This document shows, in pieces, positions 22,301-30,214 of a stretch of DNA of 64,000 nt; positions within the stretch are counted from its first letter, which is position 1; the number at the start of each line of letters is the position of its first letter. Made by a program: the position numbers and the translations under genes. The DNA is taken from NCBI RefSeq assembly GCF_002113025.1, contig NZ_NEJH01000001.1, forward strand, positions 496,001-560,000. Reading direction: 5' to 3'. The stretch comes from Pseudomonas sp. B28(2017). Lineage in GTDB: Bacteria > Pseudomonadota > Gammaproteobacteria > Pseudomonadales > Pseudomonadaceae. The notes below the pieces were generated by a model. It saw nothing but the letters and a program-made list of their open reading frames with translations. It did no database searches and was not told the origin of the DNA.

Positions 22301-23160
22301 ATCTGATCCGCTTGTTCGACGCGGCGGTGCAAGCGGTCGCTGACCTTGATGAGCCGGACGATCTCAACCCGTTGGCGGCCAAGGTGCGCGCCGAGCGTGC
22401 AGCCTTGTTGCAGACAGGGCTCGATGAAGAGGCTGCGCGACGTCAGGCCGGCTGGCGGATTTTCGGGGCCAAGCCCGGTGCCTACGGCGCAGGCGTGCAG
22501 GGCGCCATCGACGGTCGGCTGTGGCAAACCCGCGAAGACCTGGCCGAGGTTTACCTCAACTGGGGTGGCTACGCTTACGGTGGTGCTGACGAAGGCACCG
22601 CCGCTCGTGAACAGTTCACCCAGCGTCTGAGCCAGGTACAGGCGGTGCTGCAAAACCAGGATAACCGCGAGCACGATCTGCTCGACTCCAACGATTACTA
22701 CCAGTTCCAGGGCGGCATGCTGGCGGCGGTGGAAATCCTCAAAGGCGAGGCGGCGGCCAGTTATCATGGCGATCACAGCCAGCCGGACCTGCCGAAGATT
22801 CGCACCCTGAAGGAAGAACTGAACCGGGTAATCCGCTCCCGGGCCGCCAATCCGAAATGGCTCGAAGGCGTTAAACGTCACGGCTACAAAGGTGCGTTCG
22901 AAATGGCCGCGACAGTCGATAACCTGTTTGCCTTCGATGCGACCACGCAGTTGATTGATGATCACCAGTACGCGTTGCTGGCCGATGCCTATTTGCTCGA
23001 CCCGGACACCCGGGACTTCGTTCGCGAACACAATCCCCATGCCTTGCGCGACATGACTGAGCGCATGCTCGAGGCTCAACAACGCGGGATGTGGAAGGAA
23101 CCGGGCGAGTACCGCGAGGCGCTGGAGAATTTGTTGCTGGATATAGAAGAAGACGGCTAA
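19318..23160 (+). CDS. cobN: Cobaltochelatase large subunit CobN
   Basis: 1280 residues. It is the porphyrin/corrin-binding large subunit that inserts cobalt into hydrogenobyrinic acid diamide with an AAA+ partner. Typical blocks are seen: [29 protein letters not shown] split over about 535-565, [20 protein letters not shown], and WGGYAYGG near 1080. The start is three bases after cobW, so the two are surely co-transcribed. Residues about 795-823 are encoded by a REP doublet that sits in frame (see repeat), a segment absent from the expected core and starting [11 protein letters not shown]. Apart from this the frame is intact to the stop. Confidence 0.96.
   Translation: [1280 protein letters not shown]
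21701..21786. repeat. REP doublet inside cobN, translated in frame
   Basis: Arms CAGGAGCGAGCTTGCTCGCGATGG and ATCGCAAGCAAACTTGCTCCTG face each other. Between them is another inverted pair, GTGTCAG / CTGACAC, so the whole could fold as one long hairpin. About 86 bp lie inside cobN; no stop or frame change results. The right copy is slightly decayed. Confidence 0.88.
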
Positions 23161-23174
23161 TCACCGCAAACCCT

Positions 23175-23203
23175 GTGGGAGCGGGGCGCTTGTGAGATCA
23201 CCG
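23175..23203. repeat. Degenerate REP remnant between cobN and chlI
   Basis: GTGGGAGCGGGGCGCTTGTGAGATC resembles one REP copy whose right arm has decayed. It fills most of the 63-bp gap. Confidence 0.4.
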
Positions 23204-23223
23204 ACCATGACCGAGATAAAACA

Positions 23224-24231
23224 ATGACCGACACCCCGCATTTTCCGCTCTGCGCCGTGGTCGGCGCCGACGATTTGAAGCTGGCCCTGTACCTGACCGC
23301 CATCGACCCGAAAATCGGCGGTGTCCTGATCGAAGGTCCACGGGGCATGGCCAAGTCGACCCTGGCCCGCGGTCTGGCGGACCTGCTGGCCAGCGGTCAG
23401 TTCGTCACCTTGCCGCTGGGCGCCACCGAGGAGCGCCTGGTCGGCACCCTCGATCTCGACGCGGCGCTGGGCGAAGGCCGCGCACAGTTTTCCCCTGGCG
23501 TACTGGCCAGGGCTGACGGTGGCGTGCTCTATGTCGACGAGGTCAATCTGTTGCCCGATCACCTTGTTGATCTGCTGCTCGATGTGGCCGCCAGCGGCAC
23601 CAATCTGGTGGAGCGTGACGGCATTTCCCATCGGCACTCGGCGAAGTTCGTGCTGATTGGCACCATGAACCCGGAAGAGGGGGAACTGCGTCCGCAACTG
23701 CTCGACCGCTTCGGCCTGAACGTCGCCCTTGGTGGCCAAACAGCGCCCGCCGAACGAGGCCAGATCATTCGCCGTCGCCTGGATTTCGACAGCGATCCGC
23801 AAGGTTTCTGCGTCGAATGGGAATCGGCGCAGGCGTCTCTGCGTGAACGTTGCCAGAACGCACGCAACGTCCTGGCAACCATCCCCCTCGACGACCAGGC
23901 ACTGGCATGCATCACCGAACGCTGCTTTGCCGCCGGCGTCGATGGTTTGCGCGCCGATCTGGTCTGGCTGCGTGCCGCACGGGCTCACGCCGCTTGGCGC
24001 GGGGCAAATGCTATCGCCGAGGAAGATATTGAAGCAGTCGCCGAGTTCGCCTTGCGCCATCGTCGTCGCGAACATTCGCCACCTGTATCGCAACCTTCCC
24101 AAGCACCGCAGCAGCCATCCACCCAACATTCCAACCCGAGCGAAGGCCAGGGCCAATGGGGCGACATGCCCGCCCAGGTGCTGCCGGTCGGCGCACGTCG
24201 TGAAGTGCCGAGCTGGCCAAAAAAGCCATAG
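23224..24231 (+). CDS. chlI: AAA+ chelatase subunit, short (ChlI-like) product
   Basis: 335 residues when read to the TAG at 24229-24231. The AAA+ core of the BchI/ChlI type has the P-loop GPRGMAKST (about 38-46), Walker B VLYVDEVNLL and the GTMNPEEGELRPQLLDRFGL sensor region. After about residue 275 comes a Pro/Gln-rich linker (SPPVSQPSQAPQQPSTQH). Such a linker normally joins the AAA+ and VWA domains of ChlD proteins, so the protein ends just where ChlD would continue. It would power cobalt insertion by CobN in place of CobS. The ATG at 23224 has a weak ribosome site (GAG at -11). Confidence 0.9.
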   Translation: MTDTPHFPLCAVVGADDLKLALYLTAIDPKIGGVLIEGPRGMAKSTLARGLADLLASGQFVTLPLGATEERLVGTLDLDAALGEGRAQFSPGVLARADGGVLYVDEVNLLPDHLVDLLLDVAASGTNLVERDGISHRHSAKFVLIGTMNPEEGELRPQLLDRFGLNVALGGQTAPAERGQIIRRRLDFDSDPQGFCVEWESAQASLRERCQNARNVLATIPLDDQALACITERCFAAGVDGLRADLVWLRAARAHAAWRGANAIAEEDIEAVAEFALRHRRREHSPPVSQPSQAPQQPSTQHSNPSEGQGQWGDMPAQVLPVGARREVPSWPKKP

Positions 24232-24896
24232 GCATTCGCCCTCGCTCCGTCACGGGGGCGAATGCCAGACCCCGAGCCGGACGGCTGGACCACGGCAAAC
24301 TGGGCAAGCGCCACGCAGCCCGCAGTGGCTTGGTCAACTGGCCTGGTACATTGCTCAATGGCCGACCGCGTCAGCGCGACGATCTGTTGTTTCACCTGCG
24401 TACTCGCTCGCCCCATGAACTGTGGCTGGTGATCGTTGATGCCTCCGCATCGACCCGCCGTCATCAGGCATTGAGCGATGCCAAGGGCTTGCTGGCGCAG
24501 CTGTTCGACGATGCCTATCGCCAGCGTGCACGCCTGGCCCTGCTCACGGCCAGCGGTTCTGCCCCCAAGTGGCAGGTGCAGGGATTGAAGCCTTCCACGG
24601 GGCTGCGCCATTGGCTCGATGGCCTTGGTGCGGGTGGTGGCACGCCGTTGCTGGCAGCGCTGGGTGAGGCGGGGCGATGGCTTGTCGCACGGCAAAAGCG
24701 CTTTCCGGCAGAGCAGCAGCGGCTGTTGTTGGTGACCGATGGCCGTCTGAAGGACTGGCCGCTGCTGCCGACGCTGGAGTGTCCGGGGTTATTGATAGAC
24801 ATCGAACGCGGGCCGATCCGGCTTGGGCGCAGCAGGTTGTTGGCTGCGCAGTTGCAATCGGAATATCGGCATATCGACGAGCTGCTTCCGGGCTGA
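23224..24896 (+). CDS. chlD: AAA+/VWA chelatase subunit (ChlD-like) made by -1 frameshift at 24219-24225
   Basis: If ribosomes slip back one base on A AAA AAG, the first 334 residues continue directly into the -1 frame (KKAIGIRPRSV...) for 223 more, giving a 557-residue AAA+, linker, VWA protein. The VWA part shows the MIDAS motif VIVDASAST, then GAGGGTPLLAALGEA and LLLVTDGRLKDW. The -1 frame is open from 24204, ahead of the slip site, to the stop at 24894-24896. It contains no ATG or GTG with a ribosome site before the domain; the first usable codon, TTG at 24330, has none and would cut conserved sequence (GKLGKRHAARSG). Normal ChlD architecture is thereby restored. If there is no frameshift, the alternative is a separate VWA gene with an unusual start. 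Confidence 0.82.
24219..24266 (+). promoter_or_regulatory. Programmed -1 ribosomal frameshift signal
   Basis: The slippery heptamer A AAA AAG (24219-24225) is in the proper phase (codons CCA AAA AAG CCA TAG). The spacer is five bases. The stem is 11 perfect base pairs, GGCATTCGCCC (24231-24241) with GGGCGAATGCC (24256-24266), around a 14-base loop. The zero-frame stop TAG overlaps the foot of the stem. The heptamer is the same as in E. coli dnaX. No clear Shine-Dalgarno-like stimulator is seen upstream. Confidence 0.85.
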
Positions 24897-24920
24897 GATC
24901 TGTTTGGCAGGTCCGGCCTC

Positions 24921-25014
24921 TTCGCGAGCAGGCTCGCTCCCACAATTGATCCGGGCTGAACACGAATTTTGTGATCGCCCGATAAACCCCTGTGGGAGCG
25001 AGCCTGCTCGCGAA
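24921..25014. repeat. REP doublet after the chelatase gene
   Basis: Inverted REP copies at 24921-24943 and 24992-25014 lie between the ends of two convergent genes. Confidence 0.9.
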
Positions 25015-25044
25015 AGCGGTGTACCCGCCAACCTCGAACTTGAA

Positions 25045-26268
25045 TTACTTGCCCATCGCCTGCCGGTACTGCCGGGTACGCTTGCCAATGTACAGCTGGT
25101 CGAGAATCAGCGCCCATAGCGCCGAAACCTTGGGGCGGGTTTTGCGCCCACGGCTCAAGCGATGAAGCTGGAACTTGACCACCGCCATGCTCGCCAGCGC
25201 CGCCAGGGGTTTGCGCTTCCAGCGGATCGGCGGCAGTTGCGGATGGCTGTTCTGGCCTTCGCGCCAGTGTTTGACCAATTGCGGTTCCACGGCCAGTGCG
25301 GTGCCGATACCGGCCATGGCGAGGCCGCTGTCGAGGACCTGTTCGACGATTGCCAGACGTCGGATCCCGCCGGTCACCATCACCGGCATCCGCGCCACGC
25401 TGGCCAGTTCACCGGCCATTTCCAGAAAGTACGCCTCCCGTGCCAGGGTCCGGCCGTCGCGCGCTTCGCCTTGCATGGCCGGTGCTTCGTAACTGCCACC
25501 GGAGAGCTCCAGCAGGTCGATAGGTTGTTCGTTGAGCCACTGGATCACTTGCCGTGCATCATCGGCATCGAAGCCACCGCGCTGGAAATCCGCTGAGTTG
25601 AGCTTTACCGACACACAAAATTGCGGCGACACCGCCTGGCGAACCGCTCCGACGACGGACAGCAGTAAGCGCGCACGATTTTCCAGCGAACCGCCCCAAC
25701 GATCGGTGCGCCGATTGGTGATCGGCGAAAGGAACTGACTGATCAGGTAGCCGTGGGCGGCATGGATCTGTACACCGGTAAAACCGGCTTTCTCTGCCAG
25801 CGCGGCGCTGGTGGCGAAACGTCGGATCACCTCCTGGATGTCGTCCTCGCTCATGGGCCTGGGTTCGGCGAACATCTTCGAGAACTGGCCGAGGTCCAGT
25901 GCTACCGCCGACGGCGCCAGAGCTTGCTGACCAAGGTTGGCCATGGTCTGGCGACCAGGGTGGTTGAGCTGCATCCAGAAGTGCGCACCGCCAGCCCGGC
26001 CGACACTGGCCCACTGGCGAAAACGTTCCAGGTGACGCTCGTCCTCCAGCGCTACACCACCGGGGCCGGTCATGGCTCGGCGGTCGATCATCACATTGCC
26101 GGTCAGCAGCAAGCCGGCCTCGCCCTCGGCCCAGGTCTGGTACAGGCGAAACAGCGCCTGGTCGGGCACCTGATCGGTGTTGGCGAGGTTCTCTTCCATC
26201 GCGGCTTTGGCAATGCGATTACCGATGGTCTGGCCGTTGGGCAAATTCAAGGTTTGAAAGGGCGACAT
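25045..26268 (-). CDS. NADH:flavin oxidoreductase, Old Yellow Enzyme family
   Basis: 407 residues from the ATG at 26268, preceded by GAGGAGT. The FMN-binding TIM barrel shows GNRIAKAAMEENLA, HPGRQT, VQIHAAHGYLISQFLSP and NRRTDRWGGSLENR, the classic OYE series. VMVTGGIRR and the SGLAMAGIGTAL phosphate-binding segment close the barrel. A basic C-terminal tail of about 60 residues follows (IRWKRKPLAAL...). It reduces activated alkenes such as enones or nitro compounds. It is divergent from a MerR regulator with a MerR-type promoter between them. Confidence 0.9.
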   Translation of the reverse strand: MSPFQTLNLPNGQTIGNRIAKAAMEENLANTDQVPDQALFRLYQTWAEGEAGLLLTGNVMIDRRAMTGPGGVALEDERHLERFRQWASVGRAGGAHFWMQLNHPGRQTMANLGQQALAPSAVALDLGQFSKMFAEPRPMSEDDIQEVIRRFATSAALAEKAGFTGVQIHAAHGYLISQFLSPITNRRTDRWGGSLENRARLLLSVVGAVRQAVSPQFCVSVKLNSADFQRGGFDADDARQVIQWLNEQPIDLLELSGGSYEAPAMQGEARDGRTLAREAYFLEMAGELASVARMPVMVTGGIRRLAIVEQVLDSGLAMAGIGTALAVEPQLVKHWREGQNSHPQLPPIRWKRKPLAALASMAVVKFQLHRLSRGRKTRPKVSALWALILDQLYIGKRTRQYRQAMGK

Positions 26269-26294
26269 GCTTGACTCCTCGTAGTGATGAGCAG

Positions 26295-26325
26295 AGGCTA
26301 AGCTTAAAGTTAACTTTAATGTCAA
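26295..26325 (-). promoter_or_regulatory. MerR-type promoter with operator in a 19-bp spacer
   Basis: On the minus strand TTGACA (26325-26320) is followed by exactly 19 bp and then TAGCCT (26300-26295). The spacer is mostly the perfect 16-bp palindrome TTAAAGTTAACTTTAA (26304-26319). A long spacer with a central palindrome is the hallmark of promoters that MerR proteins untwist. It serves the flavin oxidoreductase. Confidence 0.7.
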
Positions 26326-26344
26326 GCAGGCAAATGAGCGCCCT

Positions 26345-26749
26345 ATGAAGATTGGTGAGTTGGCACAGTTGAGTGGGTTGACCGCCTCGCGCATCCGTTT
26401 TTACGAGTCTCAGGGATTGATCCGGCAGGTCGAGCGTTCTGCCAACGGCTATCGGCGTTACTCACAACAGGCGTTGCAAACCCTGCAAATCATTCAGTGT
26501 GCGCAACAAGCCGGTTTCAGCCTGGAAGAACTCAAGCAGTTACTGCCGGATAATCTGACGGGCGCGTTCAAGCACGATGAGTTGATGGCCGGCCTGCATC
26601 GCAAGATCGAGCAGATCGAAGAGATGCAACGGCACCTGGCCCATAGCAAGGCGCAGTTGCTGGGCTGGATCGACACCATTCAGGCCCGGCCCGAAGGCAT
26701 GAACTGCAATGAAAATGCGGAACGGGTGATGGCGTCATTCAAGCACTAG
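26345..26749 (+). CDS. MerR-family transcriptional regulator
   Basis: 134 residues. The N-terminal winged helix is typical (MKIGELAQLSGLTASRIRFYESQGLI, split over residues 1-26), then RSANGYRRYS and a coiled-coil dimer helix at about 75-110. There is one cysteine, in MNCNENAE near the C-terminus, so a multi-cysteine metal site is unlikely; an organic or redox effector is more probable. It is divergent from the OYE gene and should act at the 26295-26325 promoter. Confidence 0.9.
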   Translation: MKIGELAQLSGLTASRIRFYESQGLIRQVERSANGYRRYSQQALQTLQIIQCAQQAGFSLEELKQLLPDNLTGAFKHDELMAGLHRKIEQIEEMQRHLAHSKAQLLGWIDTIQARPEGMNCNENAERVMASFKH

Positions 26750-26934
26750 GTCAGGTCGGATTGCTCGTCAGCGTACTGGCCCTCCAAACGCCCGGTTGTG
26801 AAGCAGATACCCGCCCTTTGTAGCCAACGGTAGCGATCAGGGGGCCGTGGGTTTGGTAACGTTTTTTTCTGTTTACACGCATCTCTCTGATTCAAAACAA
26901 ATTTCAATCCCCCTCACATTCCCCCCACATCCTG

Positions 26935-26950
26935 TGGCACACTTTCTGCT
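26935..26950 (+). promoter_or_regulatory. Sigma-54 promoter of the amino-acid ABC transporter operon
   Basis: TGGCACACTTTCTGCT has GG and GC separated by ten bases, the -24/-12 rule of RpoN promoters, 67 bp before the ATG at 27017. It suggests nitrogen- or enhancer-controlled expression. The activator site was not identified. Confidence 0.7.
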
Positions 26951-27016
26951 GTCTATTCCGTTGTTACATACCAAGTTCCGGTATAGCGGAATAAACATCA
27001 CCCTGGAGTGCTTGCC

Positions 27017-27865
27017 ATGCATCGCCGACCTTCGTTGTTCAAAGCATGTGTTTTTCTTTTCGCGGCATCCGCCGCTGCCATGGGCGTGGCTCAGGCGGCG
27101 GACAGTAAGCTCGATAGCGTTCTGGCCCGTGGCAAACTGATTGTCGGCACCGGCAGTACCAATGCGCCTTGGCACTTCCAGGGCGCGGATGGCAAGTTGC
27201 AAGGCTTTGATATCGATATCGGGCGCATCGTGGCCAAGGGGTTGTTCAACGATCCGGGCAAAGTCGAGTTCGTGGTGCAGTCGTCCGATGCGCGTATCCC
27301 CAACCTGCTGACCGACAAAGTCGACATGAGCTGCCAGTTCATCACTGTGACGGCCAGCCGTGCCCAGCAAGTGGCGTTCACCCTGCCGTACTACCGCGAA
27401 GGCGTCGGCCTGCTGTTGCCGGCCAACAGCAAGTACAAGGAAATCGACGACATGCAAGCCGCTGGCGATGGCCTGACCGTGGCGGTGCTGCAAAACGTCT
27501 ATGCCGAAGAACTGGTGCATCAGGCGTTGCCCAAGGCCAAGGTCGATCAGTACGACAGCGTGGACCTGATGTACCAGGCCGTGAACTCCGGCCGCGCCGA
27601 CGCGGCGGCCACCGACCAGTCTTCGGTGAAATACCTGATGGTGCAGAACCCTGGCCGTTATCGCAGCCCGGTTTACGCCTGGAGCCCGCAGACCTACGCG
27701 TGCGCGGTCAAGCGCGGCGACCAGGACTGGTTGAACTTCGTCAACACCACCCTGCATGAGGCCATGACCGGCGTTGAGTTCCCGACTTACGCGGCATCGT
27801 TCAAGCAGTGGTTCGGTGTCGATCTGCCTTCGCCGAAGATCGGTTTCCCCGTCGAATTCCAATGA
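27017..27865 (+). CDS. Amino-acid ABC transporter substrate-binding protein
   Basis: 282 residues from the ATG at 27017 (GGAG eight bases upstream). The signal peptide is about 27 residues (ending MGVAQA). The mature part is a family-3 solute-binding protein: ARGKLIVGTGSTNAPWHF, LQGFDIDIGRIVAKGLF and DMSCQFITVTASRAQQVAFT. It captures an amino acid in the periplasm for the two permeases and the ATPase that follow. The specificity is not readable, though the later neighbours point to an unusual or D-amino acid. Confidence 0.92.
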   Translation: MHRRPSLFKACVFLFAASAAAMGVAQAADSKLDSVLARGKLIVGTGSTNAPWHFQGADGKLQGFDIDIGRIVAKGLFNDPGKVEFVVQSSDARIPNLLTDKVDMSCQFITVTASRAQQVAFTLPYYREGVGLLLPANSKYKEIDDMQAAGDGLTVAVLQNVYAEELVHQALPKAKVDQYDSVDLMYQAVNSGRADAAATDQSSVKYLMVQNPGRYRSPVYAWSPQTYACAVKRGDQDWLNFVNTTLHEAMTGVEFPTYAASFKQWFGVDLPSPKIGFPVEFQ

Positions 27866-28016
27866 ACACTGCTGCGGGCGTTGCGCAAATTACTGCGTTG
27901 AAAACAGGCTCGAAATGCTCATTGACTAATGTCAAGTCGGGCGCGACCCCGGCCGTTTCTCGCCTGTTTTCGCCTTGTCTTTTCGTCGCTCGCGACGTTT
28001 CCAATTGCTGAATGAA

Positions 28017-28045
28017 GAGCGGGGCGGTTATGAATCGCCCCGCTC
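28017..28045 (+). other. Intercistronic 10-bp GC-rich stem-loop
   Basis: GAGCGGGGCG / CGCCCCGCTC with a 9-base loop lies between the binding-protein and first permease genes, with no T-run after it. Such hairpins often protect upstream mRNA, so that binding protein is made in excess over the membrane parts. Confidence 0.65.
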
Positions 28046-28060
28046 AAGGTACTGCTGACC

Positions 28061-28723
28061 ATGAACTATCAGTTGAACTTTGCCGCCGTCTGGCGCGATT
28101 TCGACACCTTGCTGGCGGGGCTCGGCCTGGGCCTTGAACTGGCCCTGGTGTCGATCGCCATCGGTTGCGTGATCGGCCTGATGATGGCGTTTGCTTTGCT
28201 GTCGAAGCATCGTGCACTGCGGGTGCTGGCGTCGGTGTATGTCACGGTGATCCGTAACACGCCGATCCTGGTATTGATCCTGTTGATCTACTTTGCGTTA
28301 CCGAGCCTGGGCATTCGTCTGGACAAGATTCCGTCGTTCATCATCACCCTGTCGCTGTATGCCGGGGCCTACCTGACCGAGGTGTTCCGCGGCGGTCTGC
28401 TGAGCATTCCCAAGGGCCAGCGTGAAGCCGGCCTGGCCATTGGCCTCGGCGAGTGGCAGGTCAAGGCCTACGTCACCGTGCCGGTAATGCTGCGCAATGT
28501 GTTACCGGCGCTGTCGAACAACTTCATTTCGCTGTTCAAGGACACCTCGCTGGCGGCCGCGATTGCCGTACCGGAGCTGACCTATTACGCGCGCAAGATC
28601 AATGTCGAGAGCTACCGGGTGATTGAAACCTGGCTGGTGACCACGGCGCTCTATGTGGCGGCCTGTTACCTCATTGCCATGATGCTGCGTTACCTCGAAC
28701 AGCGTCTGGCGATTCGTCGATAG
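28061..28723 (+). CDS. Amino-acid ABC transporter permease 1
   Basis: 220 residues of the HisM/GlnP type with about five membrane helices. The coupling loop contacting the ATPase is RGGLLSIPKGQREAGLAIGLG (EAA-like region, about 108-128). VTVIRNTPILVLILLIYF is the conserved N-terminal permease segment. It is followed nine bases later by the second permease, with an AGGAGG-like ribosome site (ATAGGAGGCCCC). Confidence 0.92.
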   Translation: MNYQLNFAAVWRDFDTLLAGLGLGLELALVSIAIGCVIGLMMAFALLSKHRALRVLASVYVTVIRNTPILVLILLIYFALPSLGIRLDKIPSFIITLSLYAGAYLTEVFRGGLLSIPKGQREAGLAIGLGEWQVKAYVTVPVMLRNVLPALSNNFISLFKDTSLAAAIAVPELTYYARKINVESYRVIETWLVTTALYVAACYLIAMMLRYLEQRLAIRR

Positions 28724-28731
28724 GAGGCCCC

Positions 28732-29394
28732 ATGTACGAATCCCCCAGTTGGTTGCATGAGTTGTGGGTGGTGCGCGAAGTGCTGTGGCAAGGCTTTGTG
28801 ACCAGTGTCCAGGTATCGGTGCTGGCGATTTTGCTCGGCACGCTGGTTGGCGTCGTCGCCGGTCTGGTACTGACCTACGGCAAATTCTGGATGCGCGCAC
28901 CGTTTCGTTTTTATGTTGATGTGATTCGCGGCACGCCAGTGTTCGTGCTGGTGTTGGCGTGCTTCTACATGGCGCCGGCACTGGGCTGGCAGATCGGCGC
29001 GTTCCAGGCCGGTGCGCTGGGGTTGACGCTGTTCTGCGGCTCCCACGTCGCCGAGATCGTGCGCGGTGCGTTGCAGGCCTTGCCGCGCGGGCAAATGGAA
29101 GCGAGCAAGGCCATTGGCCTGACGTTCTACCAGGCTCTCGGGTACGTACTATTGCCCCAGGCGTTGCGGCAGATTCTGCCGACCTGGGTCAACTCGTCTA
29201 CCGAGATCGTCAAGGCCTCGACCCTGTTGTCGGTGATCGGTGTAGCGGAATTGCTGCTCAGTACCCAGCAGATCATTGCCCGGACCTTCATGACCCTGGA
29301 GTTTTACCTGTTCGCCGGTTTCCTGTTCTTCGTCATCAACTACGGCATCGAGTTACTCGGCCGGCACATTGAAAAGCGGGTGGCTTTGCCATGA
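28732..29394 (+). CDS. Amino-acid ABC transporter permease 2
   Basis: 220 residues, the same family as its neighbour, with [17 protein letters not shown] and the EAA-like [19 protein letters not shown]. The two permeases probably form a heterodimer. The stop overlaps the ATPase start as ATGA. Confidence 0.92.
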   Translation: MYESPSWLHELWVVREVLWQGFVTSVQVSVLAILLGTLVGVVAGLVLTYGKFWMRAPFRFYVDVIRGTPVFVLVLACFYMAPALGWQIGAFQAGALGLTLFCGSHVAEIVRGALQALPRGQMEASKAIGLTFYQALGYVLLPQALRQILPTWVNSSTEIVKASTLLSVIGVAELLLSTQQIIARTFMTLEFYLFAGFLFFVINYGIELLGRHIEKRVALP

Positions 29395-30185
29395 CTCAGA
29401 CTCAATCCAATGCACAAAACGGCCAGCCGCTGCTGGACATTCGTGGCCTGCACAAGCGCTACGACCACCTCGAAGTGCTCAAGGGCGTCGACCTGACCTT
29501 GCAGCGCGGCAACGTGGTGACGCTGATCGGTTCCAGCGGCTCGGGCAAGACCACGCTGCTGCGCTGCGTGAACATGCTTGAAGAGTTCCAGGGCGGGCAG
29601 ATCCTGCTTGACGGCGAATCCATCGGTTATGACGAGGTCAACGGCAAGCGCATTCGCCACCCGGAAAAGGTCATTGCCCGTCATCGCGCCATGACCGGCA
29701 TGGCGTTCCAGCAGTTCAACCTGTTCCCGCACCTGACGGCATTGCAGAACGTCACCCTGGGCTTGCTCAAGGTCAAGAAACTGCACAAGGACGAAGCCGT
29801 GGCCCTGGCCGAGAAATGGCTGGAGCGTGTCGGCCTGCTGGAACGGCGCGATCACTTTCCCGGCCAGTTGTCTGGCGGTCAGCAACAGCGCGTGGCGATA
29901 GCCCGGGCGATTGCGATGAACCCGAGCCTGATGCTGTTCGACGAAGTGACCTCGGCCCTCGACCCGGAACTGGTCGGCGAAGTGCTGAGCGTGATCAAGG
30001 GGCTGGCCGAGGACGGCATGACCATGCTGCTGGTGACCCACGAAATGCGCTTCGCCTTCGAGGTGTCGGACAAGATCGTTTTCATGAATCAGGGGCGTAT
30101 CGAGGAGCAGGGGCCACCCAAGGACCTGTTCGAACGCCCGCAATCGCCACGACTGGCGGAATTCCTCAAAAGCACACGTTTTTGA
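29391..30185 (+). CDS. Amino-acid ABC transporter ATP-binding protein
   Basis: 264 residues. Walker A is GSSGSGKTT, the Q-loop lies in [18 protein letters not shown], the signature is LSGGQQQR, Walker B is [12 protein letters not shown], and the switch histidine is in [10 protein letters not shown]. These match the polar amino-acid uptake ATPases (GlnQ/HisP). It is coupled to the permease by the ATGA overlap. Confidence 0.95.
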   Translation: MTQTQSNAQNGQPLLDIRGLHKRYDHLEVLKGVDLTLQRGNVVTLIGSSGSGKTTLLRCVNMLEEFQGGQILLDGESIGYDEVNGKRIRHPEKVIARHRAMTGMAFQQFNLFPHLTALQNVTLGLLKVKKLHKDEAVALAEKWLERVGLLERRDHFPGQLSGGQQQRVAIARAIAMNPSLMLFDEVTSALDPELVGEVLSVIKGLAEDGMTMLLVTHEMRFAFEVSDKIVFMNQGRIEEQGPPKDLFERPQSPRLAEFLKSTRF

Positions 30186-30214
30186 TCCTTTGATTTCAAT
30201 CAGGAGAAACATCC

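Noticed and set aside
24330..24896. Independent VWA gene starting at TTG 24330
   Set aside because: There is no ribosome site, and conserved-looking sequence continues upstream in the same frame to the slippery site. The frameshift explains all observations better.
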